Positions 48,311-56,791 of a DNA stretch of 64,000 bases are shown one piece after another. The DNA is from Arthrobacter caoxuetaonis (GTDB taxonomy: Bacteria; Actinomycetota; Actinomycetes; Actinomycetales; Micrococcaceae). Each line of letters begins with the position of its first letter. Positions within the stretch are counted from its first letter, which is position 1. The stretch lies in the NCBI RefSeq assembly GCF_023921125.1, contig NZ_CP099466.1, positions 1,798,001-1,862,000 on the forward strand, in the 5' to 3' direction. Under the pieces are notes generated by a model. The model worked only from the letters and a program-made list of their open reading frames with translations. It ran no database searches and was not told the DNA's origin. Made by a program: the position numbers and the translations under genes.

Positions 48311-49909
48311 GTGATTGCCGTATCTGAACTCGAGCTTCGTGCCGGTGCACGCCTGCTCATGGAAGCGGTCTCATTCCGTGTGGACAAGGGAGACAAGATT
48401 GGGCTGGTGGGCCGCAACGGCGCCGGCAAGACGACACTGACCAAGGTCCTTGCGGGTGAGACCCTGCCTGCCGGCGGGCACATCAAGCGCACCGGGGACA
48501 TCGGCTACCTGCCGCAGGACCCCAGGACTCCCGATATGGAGCAGCTGGGCCGGGACCGCATCCTCTCCGCGCGCGGCCTGGACAAGGTCATGACGGCGCT
48601 GAAGAAGTGCCAGGATGAGATGGCCAGCGACGATCCCAAGGTCTCCCAGAAGGCAATGAACCGCTATGACCGGCTGGAGGCGGAGTTCCTGTCCGCCGGC
48701 GGCTACGCGGCCGAGTCTGAAGCGGCAACAATCTGCGCCAACCTCGCGCTCCCGGACCGACTGCTGAACCAGCCGCTGAAGACGCTGTCCGGCGGCCAGC
48801 GGCGCCGTGTTGAGCTGGCCCGCATCCTGTACTCGGACGCCGAGACGATGCTCCTGGACGAGCCCACCAACCACCTCGACGCCGACTCGATCGCCTGGCT
48901 GCGCGAGTTCCTGAAGAACCACACCGGCGGCCTGATCGTCATCAGCCACGACACCGGGCTGCTCGAAGCCACTGTCAACAAGGTCTTCAGCCTCGACGCC
49001 AACCGCGCCACCATCGACATCTACAACATGGACTGGAAGCGCTACAAGGTGCAGCGCGAGACCGATGAGCGCGCCCGCAAGCGTGAACGCGCCAACACCG
49101 AGAAGAAGGCCAGCGTCCTGCTCGCCCAGGCCAACAAGATGAAGGCCCGCGCGTCCGGCGCCTCCGCCGCACAGAGCATGCTCAAGCGTGTTGACCGGCT
49201 TATGGGAGGGCTTGACGCCGTCCGCGCTTCCGACCGCGTGGCTGCCCTCCGGTTCCCGGATCCCGCACCTTGCGGCAAGACTCCGATGATGGCCGAAGGA
49301 CTTAGCAAAAGCTACGGCTCGCTGGAAATCTTCACCGACGTCGACCTCGCAATCGACCGCGGTTCCAAGGTGGTCATCCTGGGGCTGAACGGTGCCGGCA
49401 AGACCACCCTGCTGCGGATGCTCGCCGGCGTGGATGCCCCGGATACCGGCCGCATCATTCCCGGCCACGGACTGAAGGTCGGCTACTACGCCCAGGAGCA
49501 CGAGACGCTGGACACCGAGCGCACCGTCCTGGAGAACATGCGCTCCTCCGCACCGGACATGGACGACGCCGAGGTCCGCAGCGTACTCGGCTCCTTCATG
49601 TTCAGCGGCGACGACGTGGACAAGCCTGCCGGAGTCCTCTCCGGCGGCGAAAAGACCCGCCTGGCGCTGGCCACGATCGTTGCCTCGTCGGCGAACGTAC
49701 TGCTCCTGGACGAACCGACCAACAACCTGGACCCGGCCTCCCGCGCCGAAATCCTGGGCGCACTGAGCACCTACTCCGGTGCCGTCGTCATGGTCAGCCA
49801 CGATGAGGGCGCAGTCGCTGCACTGAACCCCGAACGCGTGGTGCTGCTCCCGGACGGCGACGAGGACCACTGGAACGAGGGCTACTTGGAGCTCGTGACC
49901 CTGGCCTAG
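48311..49909 (+). CDS. ABC-F family ATPase
   Basis: A soluble protein of 532 residues with two ABC domains and no membrane helices. ABC-F proteins act on the ribosome, freeing stalled complexes or protecting against antibiotics. The first Walker A is GRNGAGKTT and its signature TLSGGQRRRVELARIL; the second is GLNGAGKTT with VLSGGEKTRLALATIV. The charged linker RETDERARKRERANTEKK lies between them. It resembles M. tuberculosis Rv1473 and also lies near a suf cluster. GTG 48311 is preceded by GAAAGG at a spacing of 10; the longer frame upstream is unrelated. Whether it gives drug resistance cannot be told. Confidence 0.93.
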   Translation: MIAVSELELRAGARLLMEAVSFRVDKGDKIGLVGRNGAGKTTLTKVLAGETLPAGGHIKRTGDIGYLPQDPRTPDMEQLGRDRILSARGLDKVMTALKKCQDEMASDDPKVSQKAMNRYDRLEAEFLSAGGYAAESEAATICANLALPDRLLNQPLKTLSGGQRRRVELARILYSDAETMLLDEPTNHLDADSIAWLREFLKNHTGGLIVISHDTGLLEATVNKVFSLDANRATIDIYNMDWKRYKVQRETDERARKRERANTEKKASVLLAQANKMKARASGASAAQSMLKRVDRLMGGLDAVRASDRVAALRFPDPAPCGKTPMMAEGLSKSYGSLEIFTDVDLAIDRGSKVVILGLNGAGKTTLLRMLAGVDAPDTGRIIPGHGLKVGYYAQEHETLDTERTVLENMRSSAPDMDDAEVRSVLGSFMFSGDDVDKPAGVLSGGEKTRLALATIVASSANVLLLDEPTNNLDPASRAEILGALSTYSGAVVMVSHDEGAVAALNPERVVLLPDGDEDHWNEGYLELVTLA

Positions 49910-49927
49910 TCCGCCCGGACCCCTTAA

Positions 49928-49973
49928 GCCAAAGGGCCGCTGCTTCCCCGAGGGGATGCAGCGGCCCTTTGGC
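49928..49973. terminator. Long hairpin terminator after the ABC-F gene
   Basis: Arms 49928-49943 (GCCAAAGGGCCGCTGC) and 49958-49973 are perfectly complementary. The interior TTCCCCGAGGGGAT can extend the stem. It stands between the convergent ABC-F and SURF1 genes. Confidence 0.9.
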
Positions 49974-50014
49974 GATTCCCGGGGGCACAGCCGCCCGGGA
50001 GCGCCCTTCCGGAA

Positions 50015-50893
50015 CTAGAAGCCCTGCGAGTCCAGCAGGGCGTCCTCTTCCTCTTCACCGGTAGGCCCCCGGCGCTTCCGGACCGGGCGCGTCCGCCGCG
50101 GTGCCGGAGCCGCCGAGTGCAGCTCATCGGCGTCGTCGTCTTCCCACTCCTCGTCCTCGCCGGATTCGATCCGGTTCCAGGCTTCCTGCCGGGCCGCATA
50201 GCCCAGCCCCACGAAGAACAGCAGCCCGAAGGCGTACCACTGCAGGGCGTACGAAAGGTGCGGACCTTCGTCCAGGGAGGGTTTGGGTGCAGCCTGCGGG
50301 CGGGTCTCCGGCGCCGGATCCTCGGTATCCATCAGGACATAAGCAGCCTGTTCCAGGGGATAGCCGAGCTGGGATTCATACTCAGCCAGATCGATCGAAG
50401 CGAGCTGCCCGGCAGGAGCACCGCGCAGCAGTGCCGGTTCCGCAGGCTTGAGGCGGGCCGTCACGGTCACTTCGCCCTCCGGGGCGGCGGGAACCTCATC
50501 CGGCCACCCGGCTTCATTATTGCCGATGGCGAGCCAGCCCCGGTTGACGGCAACGGCGGTTCCGTCTTCCAGCTTCAAGGGCACCAGGACTTCGTAGCCC
50601 GGGCGGCCGTTCAGGGGGCGGTTGCGCACAATGCGCTGATTGGCCGTGTCATAGACACCGGTCATTTCCACCGGCAGCCACTCGGCTGACGGGTCGAACT
50701 CCTCGAAGTAGCGGGCAGCTTCGGCGAACGGAACAGGATCGGCTGAGTAATTGGTTTCCACCCAGCCGATGTCCTCCTTGATGGCGTCCCTGCGCTCCAG
50801 CTGCCACGTCCCGAGGAAGGCGCAGATTGCGGCCAGCGCGCAGACGAGGGCAAACCAGCCAAGCCAGCGGCTGGAAAGGAGGAACTTGTACAT
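50015..50893 (-). CDS. SURF1 family cytochrome oxidase assembly protein
   Basis: A membrane protein of 292 residues that helps assemble the aa3-type cytochrome c oxidase, probably in heme A handling. A first helix is at about 11-28 (WFALVCALAAICAFLGTWQ, followed by the WQLERRDAIKED signature), an outer domain has NRPLNGRPGYEVLVPL and VNRGWLAIG, and a second helix lies near 222 (LQWYAFGLLFFVGLGYAA). The cytosolic C-terminal 55 residues are highly charged, with acidic runs followed by basic ones. The ATG directly abuts the stop of the small Cys/His gene. It fits with the ctaA and ctaB genes elsewhere in the window. Confidence 0.93.
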   Translation of the reverse strand: MYKFLLSSRWLGWFALVCALAAICAFLGTWQLERRDAIKEDIGWVETNYSADPVPFAEAARYFEEFDPSAEWLPVEMTGVYDTANQRIVRNRPLNGRPGYEVLVPLKLEDGTAVAVNRGWLAIGNNEAGWPDEVPAAPEGEVTVTARLKPAEPALLRGAPAGQLASIDLAEYESQLGYPLEQAAYVLMDTEDPAPETRPQAAPKPSLDEGPHLSYALQWYAFGLLFFVGLGYAARQEAWNRIESGEDEEWEDDDADELHSAAPAPRRTRPVRKRRGPTGEEEEDALLDSQGF

Positions 50894-51151
50894 CTATGCG
50901 TTGTCGCTTTCGCTAACCGGGGCCCCGGGAAGGGGCAGTGTTTCTTTCCAGAGGGAGCGGACCTGCAGGTATTCCTGCAGCCAGCCGCGGTGATCTTCGC
51001 AGGCGAGCCAGATCTTGCGGCGTTCCGGCGGATGGATCCGCGGATTGTTCCACAGCAGCTGCCACGCCGCGTCCGCCCGGCATCCTTTGCGGGAACAGCG
51101 CGCGTGCTCTTCGGCTCCGGGGTCTCCGGACAGTTGGTCAAGCAGGTTCAT
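50894..51151 (-). CDS. Small Cys/His-containing protein of unknown function
   Basis: An 85-residue hydrophilic protein I cannot assign. It has a CSRKGC pair near residues 19-24 and a CEDH motif near 51-54, with many Trp residues between and after them (AAWQLLWNNPRIH, DHRGWLQEYL, SLWKETLP). Cys-X4-Cys plus Cys-X2-His could make one zinc site. It overlaps the DUF3099 gene by four bases and touches SURF1 with no gap, so it is probably made together with both. A role in oxidase assembly is possible by position only. Confidence 0.8.
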   Translation of the reverse strand: MNLLDQLSGDPGAEEHARCSRKGCRADAAWQLLWNNPRIHPPERRKIWLACEDHRGWLQEYLQVRSLWKETLPLPGAPVSESDNA

Positions 51152-51555
51152 GCGGATGCGCTCCGGCCGTCCGTGCCGTCGATGTCCGTGCCGTCGTCGT
51201 CGATGATTTCGCCGGAGAGGACTGTCGTCTCGGGGGAGTCCGCTGCTTCGGGGGCCCTCGCCTCCAGGGCAGGGGCTGGAGCGTCCGTATAGGGGGAGTC
51301 CCCCGCTTCCATGTTCCGGGTGTCACTGCCGCCGTTGGCGATGACGACGGCGAACCATGGCAGCACGACGGCGCCCGCGATCACCACCCACATCATCCAG
51401 CCATGGACAAAAAAGAGCAGGAAAAGGCAGACCATGCGGATGCTCATCGACACGGTGTACTTGACCATGCGCGAATGCATCTCATCCGTGTGGGCCGTAC
51501 GGGCATCCGTAATCCGCGGAATACCGCCGCCGGCCTTCTTCAGTCCCTTTATCAT
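51148..51555 (-). CDS. DUF3099 family membrane protein
   Basis: A small membrane protein of 135 residues. The N-terminal region ITDARTAHTDEMHSRMVKY and two helices (SIRMVCLFLLFFVHGWMMWV and VIAGAVVLPWFAVVIANG) match the actinobacterial DUF3099 family, whose function is unknown. The C-terminal 55 residues are acidic and Ala/Asp-rich. I favour ATG 51555 because GGAGAG lies just before it. ATG 51579 is in frame and would add eight residues. It leads an apparent operon with the small Cys/His gene and SURF1. Confidence 0.85.
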   Translation of the reverse strand: MIKGLKKAGGGIPRITDARTAHTDEMHSRMVKYTVSMSIRMVCLFLLFFVHGWMMWVVIAGAVVLPWFAVVIANGGSDTRNMEAGDSPYTDAPAPALEARAPEAADSPETTVLSGEIIDDDGTDIDGTDGRSASA

Positions 51556-51601
51556 CACTCTCCAAACAAGTTTCCCCATTGTCTCACTGACGGCGGTGTT
51601 C

Positions 51602-51629
51602 TTGAAGTTGCTCCCGGCGCCGATAGGAT
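51602..51629 (+). promoter_or_regulatory. Promoter of fabG-like gene
   Basis: TTGAAG (51602-51607) and TAGGAT (51624-51629) are separated by 16 bases. Transcription from here would give a leader of about 35 bases with an AAGGA site before the GTG at 51671. Confidence 0.55.
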
Positions 51630-51670
51630 CGTTAGCTCAAGCAACCCGCCCCCCAGCGTAAGGATTCTGC

Positions 51671-52399
51671 GTGCACAACGATTCCCAGACCCCCACCGGC
51701 CGAAGCGTCCTCGTCACGGGAGGGAACCGCGGAATTGGCCTTGCCATCGCGAAAGCGTTCGTTGAAGCCGGGGACAAGGTTGCCATCACCTACCGAAGCG
51801 GTGAAGTTCCCGAAGGCATGCTCGGCGTCAAGGCCGATGTGACGGATATGGCCTCGGTCGATGCCGCCTTCACGGAAGTGGAAGCCGCGCACGGCCCGGT
51901 GGAAGTCCTCGTCGCAAACGCCGGCATCACCAGGGACACGCTGCTGCTGCGCATGAGCGAAGACGATTTCACCGACGTCGTGGACACCAACCTCACCGGC
52001 GCATTCAGGGTCGTCAAGCGGGCCTCCAAGGGCATGCTGAAGCTTCGCCGGGGCCGGGTAGTGCTCATTTCCTCGGTCGTGGGCCTTTATGGCTCCCCGG
52101 GACAGGTCAACTATGCCGCGTCCAAGGCCGGCCTGATCGGAATCGCCCGCTCGCTCACCCGCGAACTCGGCTCCCGCAACATCACAGCCAACGTGGTGGC
52201 CCCCGGATTCATCGACACGGATATGACCCGCGCACTGCCTGAAGACACCCAGAAGAGCTACCTCTCCTCCATCCCGGCCGGCCGTTTCGCGGATCCCAGC
52301 GAGGTCGCCGGCGTGGTCCGCTGGATCGCAGGCCCCGAGGCGGGCTACATCTCCGGTGCCGTGATTCCCGTCGACGGCGGCTTGGGCATGGGGCACTAG
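51671..52399 (+). CDS. fabG: 3-oxoacyl-ACP reductase FabG-like
   Basis: An NADPH-dependent short-chain dehydrogenase of 242 residues, which in FabG reduces 3-oxoacyl-ACP during fatty acid elongation. The cofactor loop is TGGNRGIGLAIAK, NAG appears in VANAGITRDTLLLRM, and the catalytic Ser-Tyr-Lys set is in ISSVVGLYGSPGQVNYAASK. NVVAPGFIDTDMTRAL and SGAVIPVDGGLGMGH are typical of FabG. GTG 51671 has AAGGA about seven bases upstream. A second, different SDR follows after 118 bases. Duplicate FabG-like genes are common in actinobacteria, so the in vivo substrate may differ. Confidence 0.9.
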   Translation: MHNDSQTPTGRSVLVTGGNRGIGLAIAKAFVEAGDKVAITYRSGEVPEGMLGVKADVTDMASVDAAFTEVEAAHGPVEVLVANAGITRDTLLLRMSEDDFTDVVDTNLTGAFRVVKRASKGMLKLRRGRVVLISSVVGLYGSPGQVNYAASKAGLIGIARSLTRELGSRNITANVVAPGFIDTDMTRALPEDTQKSYLSSIPAGRFADPSEVAGVVRWIAGPEAGYISGAVIPVDGGLGMGH

Positions 52400-52517
52400 T
52401 CGCGACATTGCGGGCGCGGGATTCCTTGGAGGTTTCCACCAACGCGCGGCGGCATCCGGGCTGGAAGGATAAGATCCAGCGCTGCAGAGTTTAGTTATCT
52501 TCCACAAAGGAGTATGC

Positions 52518-53261
52518 ATGGGCCAGCTAGAGGGCAAAGCCGCAATCGTCACCGGGTCATCCCGCGGCATCGGAGCGGAGGCGGCCAAACTGCTGGCCGC
52601 GGAAGGTGCCGCAGTGGTGGTCAACTACCGCCAGAAGGCACCGCGGGCCAACAAGGTTGTGGCGGGGATCGAAGCTGCGGGCGGCCGCGCCGTTGCCGTA
52701 GGGGCTGACCTCACCTCGCCTGAGGGGCCCGCTGCCCTCGTGGACGCTGCCCTGGAATCCTTCGGCACACTGGACGTGCTGGTCCTTAACGCCTCAGGCG
52801 GCATGGAGACCGGGGTCGGGGACGACTACGCCCTCAAGCTCAACCGCGACGCGCAGGTCAACATGCTCACGGCTGCCGCCGAACACATGAAGCCGGGTTC
52901 ACGGGTGGTCTTCGTCACCAGCCACCAGGCCCACTTCATCAATACAGTCCCCACCATGCCGGAGTACGAGCCGGTTGCCCGCAGCAAGCGCGCGGGGGAG
53001 GACGCCCTGCGCGCAAGGATCCCCCAGCTGGAAGAAAAGGGGATCACCCTCGTGGTGGTCTCCGGCGACATGATCGAAGGCACGGTCACGGCGACGCTGC
53101 TGGACCGAGCCAATCCCGGCACCATCGAAGCACGCCGGGAAGAGGCCGGGCGGCTGTACTCTGTCGAAGAGTTCGCCGCTGAGGTAGCCCGCATGGCCCT
53201 CGCCGATGTCCCCACCGGGCACACCGAGTACGTCGGCGGAGCGGACTACCTCAGCGCCTAG
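52518..53261 (+). CDS. SDR family oxidoreductase with atypical active-site spacing
   Basis: A 247-residue short-chain dehydrogenase. The cofactor loop TGSSRGIGAEAAKLL is normal, and NASGGMETG stands where NNAG normally lies. The Ser is in FVTSHQAHF. After that the sequence reads MPEYEPVARSKRAGE, so the Tyr and Lys are separated by six residues instead of three. No other YxxxK is present. The enzyme may use a shifted Tyr or may not be a normal reductase. AAAGGAG precedes the ATG. It ends two bases from the convergent serB stop. The substrate is unknown. Confidence 0.88.
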   Translation: MGQLEGKAAIVTGSSRGIGAEAAKLLAAEGAAVVVNYRQKAPRANKVVAGIEAAGGRAVAVGADLTSPEGPAALVDAALESFGTLDVLVLNASGGMETGVGDDYALKLNRDAQVNMLTAAAEHMKPGSRVVFVTSHQAHFINTVPTMPEYEPVARSKRAGEDALRARIPQLEEKGITLVVVSGDMIEGTVTATLLDRANPGTIEARREEAGRLYSVEEFAAEVARMALADVPTGHTEYVGGADYLSA

Positions 53262-53263
53262 CC

Positions 53264-54178
53264 CTACAGCTTCACGAAGTGCTGAACCACGTCCAGTCCG
53301 GGCAGGTTCAGCACAGCATCAGCGGCGGCCTGCACAGCCGGCTTGGCATTGAACGCCACGCCCAGTGCGGCCGCCGCGAGCATGTCCAGGTCGTTCGCGC
53401 CGTCACCAACGGCGATCGTCTGGTCTTCGCGGATCCCCAGCTCTGCGGCCCATTCGCGAAGGGACTGCGCCTTGACCGCGCGGTCCACCACGTTCCCGGT
53501 TACCTCACCGGTCAGGACACCGTCCTCGATACCCAGCTCATTGGCGCGGGCGAACGTCAGCTCCAGCCGCTCGGCGAGCGGAGCCAGGACCTGGTTGAAT
53601 CCTCCCGAGACGACGGCGACAGCGTGCCCCGCCGACAGGAAAGCCTTCACGAGGGCTTCTGCCCCGTCGGAGAGTTCGATCCGCGTCCCTACCTCGGCAA
53701 TCACGGATTCCGGCAGGCCGGCCAGTGTCTTGACCCGCGCGTGCAGGCTCTGGGCGAAATCCAGCTCGCCGCGCATGGCAGCTTCGGTGACGGCAGCTAC
53801 TTCGGCTTCGCGGCCTGCGTGCGCAGCGAGCAGTTCAATGACTTCCTGCTTGATCAGCGTGGAGTCAACATCCATCACCAGCAGCTTGCGCCCCGGCTCG
53901 ACCAGGGAAGCGGGTACGACGGCGCTCTGGGCGGGCGCTGCACCGCCGTCCAGCGCCGCAGCGGCTGCGGAGGCGACAGCCAGGCGCAGCGCCTGGAGCC
54001 CGCCGTCGTACGTTACAAACAGTTTCGAGACCAGATAGCCGTCCCCTTCCGCGTTCTCCAGCTCGACGATTCGTGCGCCTGCGGCCATGACGGCCTGCTG
54101 GACACCCGCCAGATAGGCGTCAGCGAGTTCGCGCCCGTAGCTGACGACGCTGTATTCCGGAGATGCTTCAGGGGTCAT
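53264..54178 (-). CDS. serB: Phosphoserine phosphatase
   Basis: The last enzyme of serine synthesis, 304 residues. The HAD nucleophile motif MDVDSTLIKQEVIELLA lies near residue 100, then VAVVSGGFNQVLAPLAERL (motif II), KAQSLREWA with the catalytic Lys, and AVGDGANDLDMLAAA (motif IV). The N-terminal 90 residues are a non-catalytic domain, as in other actinobacterial SerB. ATG 54178 is the natural start. The longer open frame to 54589 covers the divergent ABC gene and is unlikely. Confidence 0.95.
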   Translation of the reverse strand: MTPEASPEYSVVSYGRELADAYLAGVQQAVMAAGARIVELENAEGDGYLVSKLFVTYDGGLQALRLAVASAAAAALDGGAAPAQSAVVPASLVEPGRKLLVMDVDSTLIKQEVIELLAAHAGREAEVAAVTEAAMRGELDFAQSLHARVKTLAGLPESVIAEVGTRIELSDGAEALVKAFLSAGHAVAVVSGGFNQVLAPLAERLELTFARANELGIEDGVLTGEVTGNVVDRAVKAQSLREWAAELGIREDQTIAVGDGANDLDMLAAAALGVAFNAKPAVQAAADAVLNLPGLDVVQHFVKL

Positions 54179-54293
54179 GCGGGTTTCCGTTCTGCGTGCG
54201 GCGGGGAACGGCCGGTGGTGGACACGGCCGGTCGGACATGCGGCGGCGTCGCGTTTCGCCAACGCGCCTTTCTTTAGCCTAGTGTCTACTGCT

Positions 54294-55082
54294 ATGAGTG
54301 ATGTTCTTGAATTTGCCGGAGTAAGTGTCGTCCGGGGCGGAAAAACCCTGTTGGACGGCGTTGACTGGCAGGTGAGGGAAGGGGAGCGCTGGGTCATCAT
54401 GGGACCCAACGGAGCCGGCAAGACAACGCTGCTGCAGATTGCCGGCGGCCGGATGCATCCCACCCGCGGCATGGCCGGAATCCTGGAGGAAGTCCTCGGC
54501 GCCGTGGACGTCTTCGAACTGCGTCCCCGTATTGGGCTTGCTTCCGCCGCGCTGGCCAGCCAGATTCCGGAGCACGAAACCGTCCTCAACGTAGTCCTGA
54601 CCGCTGCCTACGGCATGACCGGCCGCTGGCGCGAGAAGTACGAGAAGCTCGACGAGCGCCGCGCCTTCCGCCTGCTGCACGACTGGGGAATGTCCACGTA
54701 CATCAACCGCCGCTTCTCCTCGCTCAGCGAGGGCGAACGCAAGCGTGTCCAGATTGCCCGTGCGCTGATGACGGATCCTGAACTGCTGCTCCTCGATGAG
54801 CCCGCCGCGGGCCTGGACCTCGCCGGCCGGGAAGACCTTGTGCAGCGTCTGGCAAACCTGGCTGCCGACGAGGAAGCGCCGGCAATCGTGCTGGTCACCC
54901 ACCATCTTGAGGAAGTACCCCCGGGGTTCACCCATGCGCTGCTGATGCGCGACGGCGCTGTCGTCGCCGCGGGCGAAATCGAGGCCGTTTTCACCGAAGA
55001 CCACCTGAGCAACGCCTTTGACCTGCCGCTGTCCGTCCAGCGGGATGCGTCGGGGCGGTACACCGCAACGGCGCGCCGCTAG
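54294..55082 (+). CDS. Stand-alone ABC ATPase
   Basis: A 262-residue ATP-binding cassette protein. Walker A is GPNGAGKTT near 37-45, the signature is LSEGERKRVQIARAL (Glu in place of the second-position Gly), Walker B is LLLLDEPAAGLDL, and the switch His is in LVTHHLEEVPPG. The family resembles YlmA/ModF-like lone ATPases. No permease of the usual kind adjoins it; the next gene, 14 bases on, is a TSUP permease that does not use ATP. The ATG has no Shine-Dalgarno; TAGTGT eight bases before may be the -10 box of a leaderless transcript. It is divergent from serB. The partner is unknown. Confidence 0.88.
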   Translation: MSDVLEFAGVSVVRGGKTLLDGVDWQVREGERWVIMGPNGAGKTTLLQIAGGRMHPTRGMAGILEEVLGAVDVFELRPRIGLASAALASQIPEHETVLNVVLTAAYGMTGRWREKYEKLDERRAFRLLHDWGMSTYINRRFSSLSEGERKRVQIARALMTDPELLLLDEPAAGLDLAGREDLVQRLANLAADEEAPAIVLVTHHLEEVPPGFTHALLMRDGAVVAAGEIEAVFTEDHLSNAFDLPLSVQRDASGRYTATARR

Positions 55083-55096
55083 CCAGACCCAACATC

Positions 55097-55897
55097 ATGT
55101 TCCTGTCTTCGGCAGGGTGGCTTCATGACGCCCTGATCCTCTTTGCCGGCCTGTGGGCCGGCACCATCAACGCCATTGTGGGTTCCGGAACGCTGGTGAC
55201 CTTCCCGGTGCTCGTGGCCCTGGGCTATGCACCGGTTGCCGCGACCATCTCCAATGCCATGGGCCTGATCGCCGGCAATGTGGCCGGTTCCTGGGGTTAC
55301 CGCAGGGAACTGGCCGGACTCGGCGGCACACTGCTGCGCCTGCTGCCGGCGTCGATCCTCGGCGGTATCACCGGCGCCTGGCTGCTGCTGCACCTGCCCG
55401 AGGACGTCTTCGGGACGGTGGCGCCGTTCCTGATTGTGGTGGCCCTGCTCTTTGTCGTCTTCCAGCCCAAGCTGCAGTCATGGGTGAGGGAACGCGCCGC
55501 CCGGGACACGGAGCCCGGGACCCTGATGCAGGGTCCTGCCCGTCCGTCCTGGACGCTGACGGTGCTGATCTACCTCGCCGGTGTCTATGGAGGCTACTTC
55601 GTGGCCGCGCAGGGCATCCTGCTGGTCGGCATCCTCGGGATTTTCCTTCACGGGACTCTCCAGAACGCGAACGCGGTCAAGAACATCCTTGTCCTCGGCG
55701 TGAACCTGGTGGCAGCGGCGTCGTACATGCTTTTCGCCTTCGACCGCATCGTCTGGCCCGTTGTGGCGCTCATTGCCGTTGGATCGCTGATCGGCGGGTT
55801 TGTGGGGGCCGCAGTCGGGCGGCGTCTGCACCCCGTTGTGCTGCGCACCGTGATCGTGCTGCTGGGGCTCGTCGCACTGTGGATTATGGTTTTCTAA
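55097..55897 (+). CDS. TSUP family permease (TauE/SafE type)
   Basis: An inner-membrane permease of 266 residues with about eight helices. The TauE/SafE family moves sulfur-containing or small organic anions. The first repeat reads FAGLWAGTINAIVGSGTLVTFPVLVALGY, the family signature with the GSG motif, and the second repeat has YGGYFVAAQGILLVGILG. The loop between the halves is basic. It lies 14 bases after the ABC ATPase and touches the SpoU methyltransferase start (TAA then GTG), so the three are probably co-transcribed. The substrate is unknown. Confidence 0.9.
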   Translation: MFLSSAGWLHDALILFAGLWAGTINAIVGSGTLVTFPVLVALGYAPVAATISNAMGLIAGNVAGSWGYRRELAGLGGTLLRLLPASILGGITGAWLLLHLPEDVFGTVAPFLIVVALLFVVFQPKLQSWVRERAARDTEPGTLMQGPARPSWTLTVLIYLAGVYGGYFVAAQGILLVGILGIFLHGTLQNANAVKNILVLGVNLVAAASYMLFAFDRIVWPVVALIAVGSLIGGFVGAAVGRRLHPVVLRTVIVLLGLVALWIMVF

Positions 55898-56704
55898 GTG
55901 AGCGTTATCCACCTCGAATCAGCCGATGACCCCCGCGTCAGCGACTACACCCGCCTGACAGACACCTCGCTGCGCCGCCTGCGGGAGCCCGCAGAGGGCA
56001 TGTATATTGCGGAATCTTCCAAGGTCCTGCGCAGGGCGGTCGAGGCGGGGCATATCCCGCGGTCATTCTTCCTGGCCGAAAAATGGCTGCCGGACCTGCA
56101 GGACATCCTGGACCGCTTCCCCGAGGTACCTGCGTTTGTCGGTACACCGGAAATTCTCGAGTCGATTACGGGTTTCCACCTCCACCGCGGTGCCCTGGCG
56201 GCCATGCACCGCCCCGCCCCGCTGCAACTTGAACCAGTGCTGGCCGCAGCCCGGCGCGTGGCGATCCTGGAAGACATCGTGGACCACACGAACATCGGAG
56301 CCATCTTCCGTTCCGCAGCTGCCCTGGCCGTTGATGCAGTGCTCGTCAGTCCGCAATGCGCCGACCCGCTCTACCGCCGGTCAATTCGGGTCAGCATGGG
56401 CACGGTGTTCCAGGTCCCGTGGCTCCGCCTGACGGACTGGCCCGGTGCACTTACCAGCCTGCGTGCGGCCGGATTCGTGACCGCGGCGCTGGCCTTGCAG
56501 GACGATTCCCTGACCCTGCAGGAACTGGGTGCGCAGCGCCACGACAGGCTTGCCCTGGTTCTTGGAACAGAAGGGGACGGGCTCTCCCGGAGCACTCTGG
56601 CGGAAGTCGACGTAACGGTCCGCATCCCCATGCAGGGCGGAGTGGATTCCTTGAACGTCGCAGCAGCCAGCGCCGTCGCATTTTGGGAGTGCCGGGTTCC
56701 ATAG
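55898..56704 (+). CDS. TrmH/SpoU family RNA methyltransferase
   Basis: A SAM-dependent RNA 2'-O-methyltransferase of 268 residues. An N-terminal substrate-binding domain (about 1-110) is followed by the knotted catalytic domain with all three SpoU motifs: DHTNIGAIFRSAAAL (motif 1), LVLGTEGDGLSRSTL (motif 2) and RIPMQGGVDSLNVAAASAVAFWE (motif 3). The target may be rRNA or tRNA, which cannot be told from the sequence. The GTG start follows the TSUP stop directly; its ribosome site would lie inside that gene. Confidence 0.93.
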   Translation: MSVIHLESADDPRVSDYTRLTDTSLRRLREPAEGMYIAESSKVLRRAVEAGHIPRSFFLAEKWLPDLQDILDRFPEVPAFVGTPEILESITGFHLHRGALAAMHRPAPLQLEPVLAAARRVAILEDIVDHTNIGAIFRSAAALAVDAVLVSPQCADPLYRRSIRVSMGTVFQVPWLRLTDWPGALTSLRAAGFVTAALALQDDSLTLQELGAQRHDRLALVLGTEGDGLSRSTLAEVDVTVRIPMQGGVDSLNVAAASAVAFWECRVP

Positions 56705-56791
56705 TTCTCGCTGCTGTTCTGTTCCCGGCCTGCCGGTGCAACACTGGGCCATGCACGATGCGGTACCTCCGGCGAGCACAGGGTCCATTCC

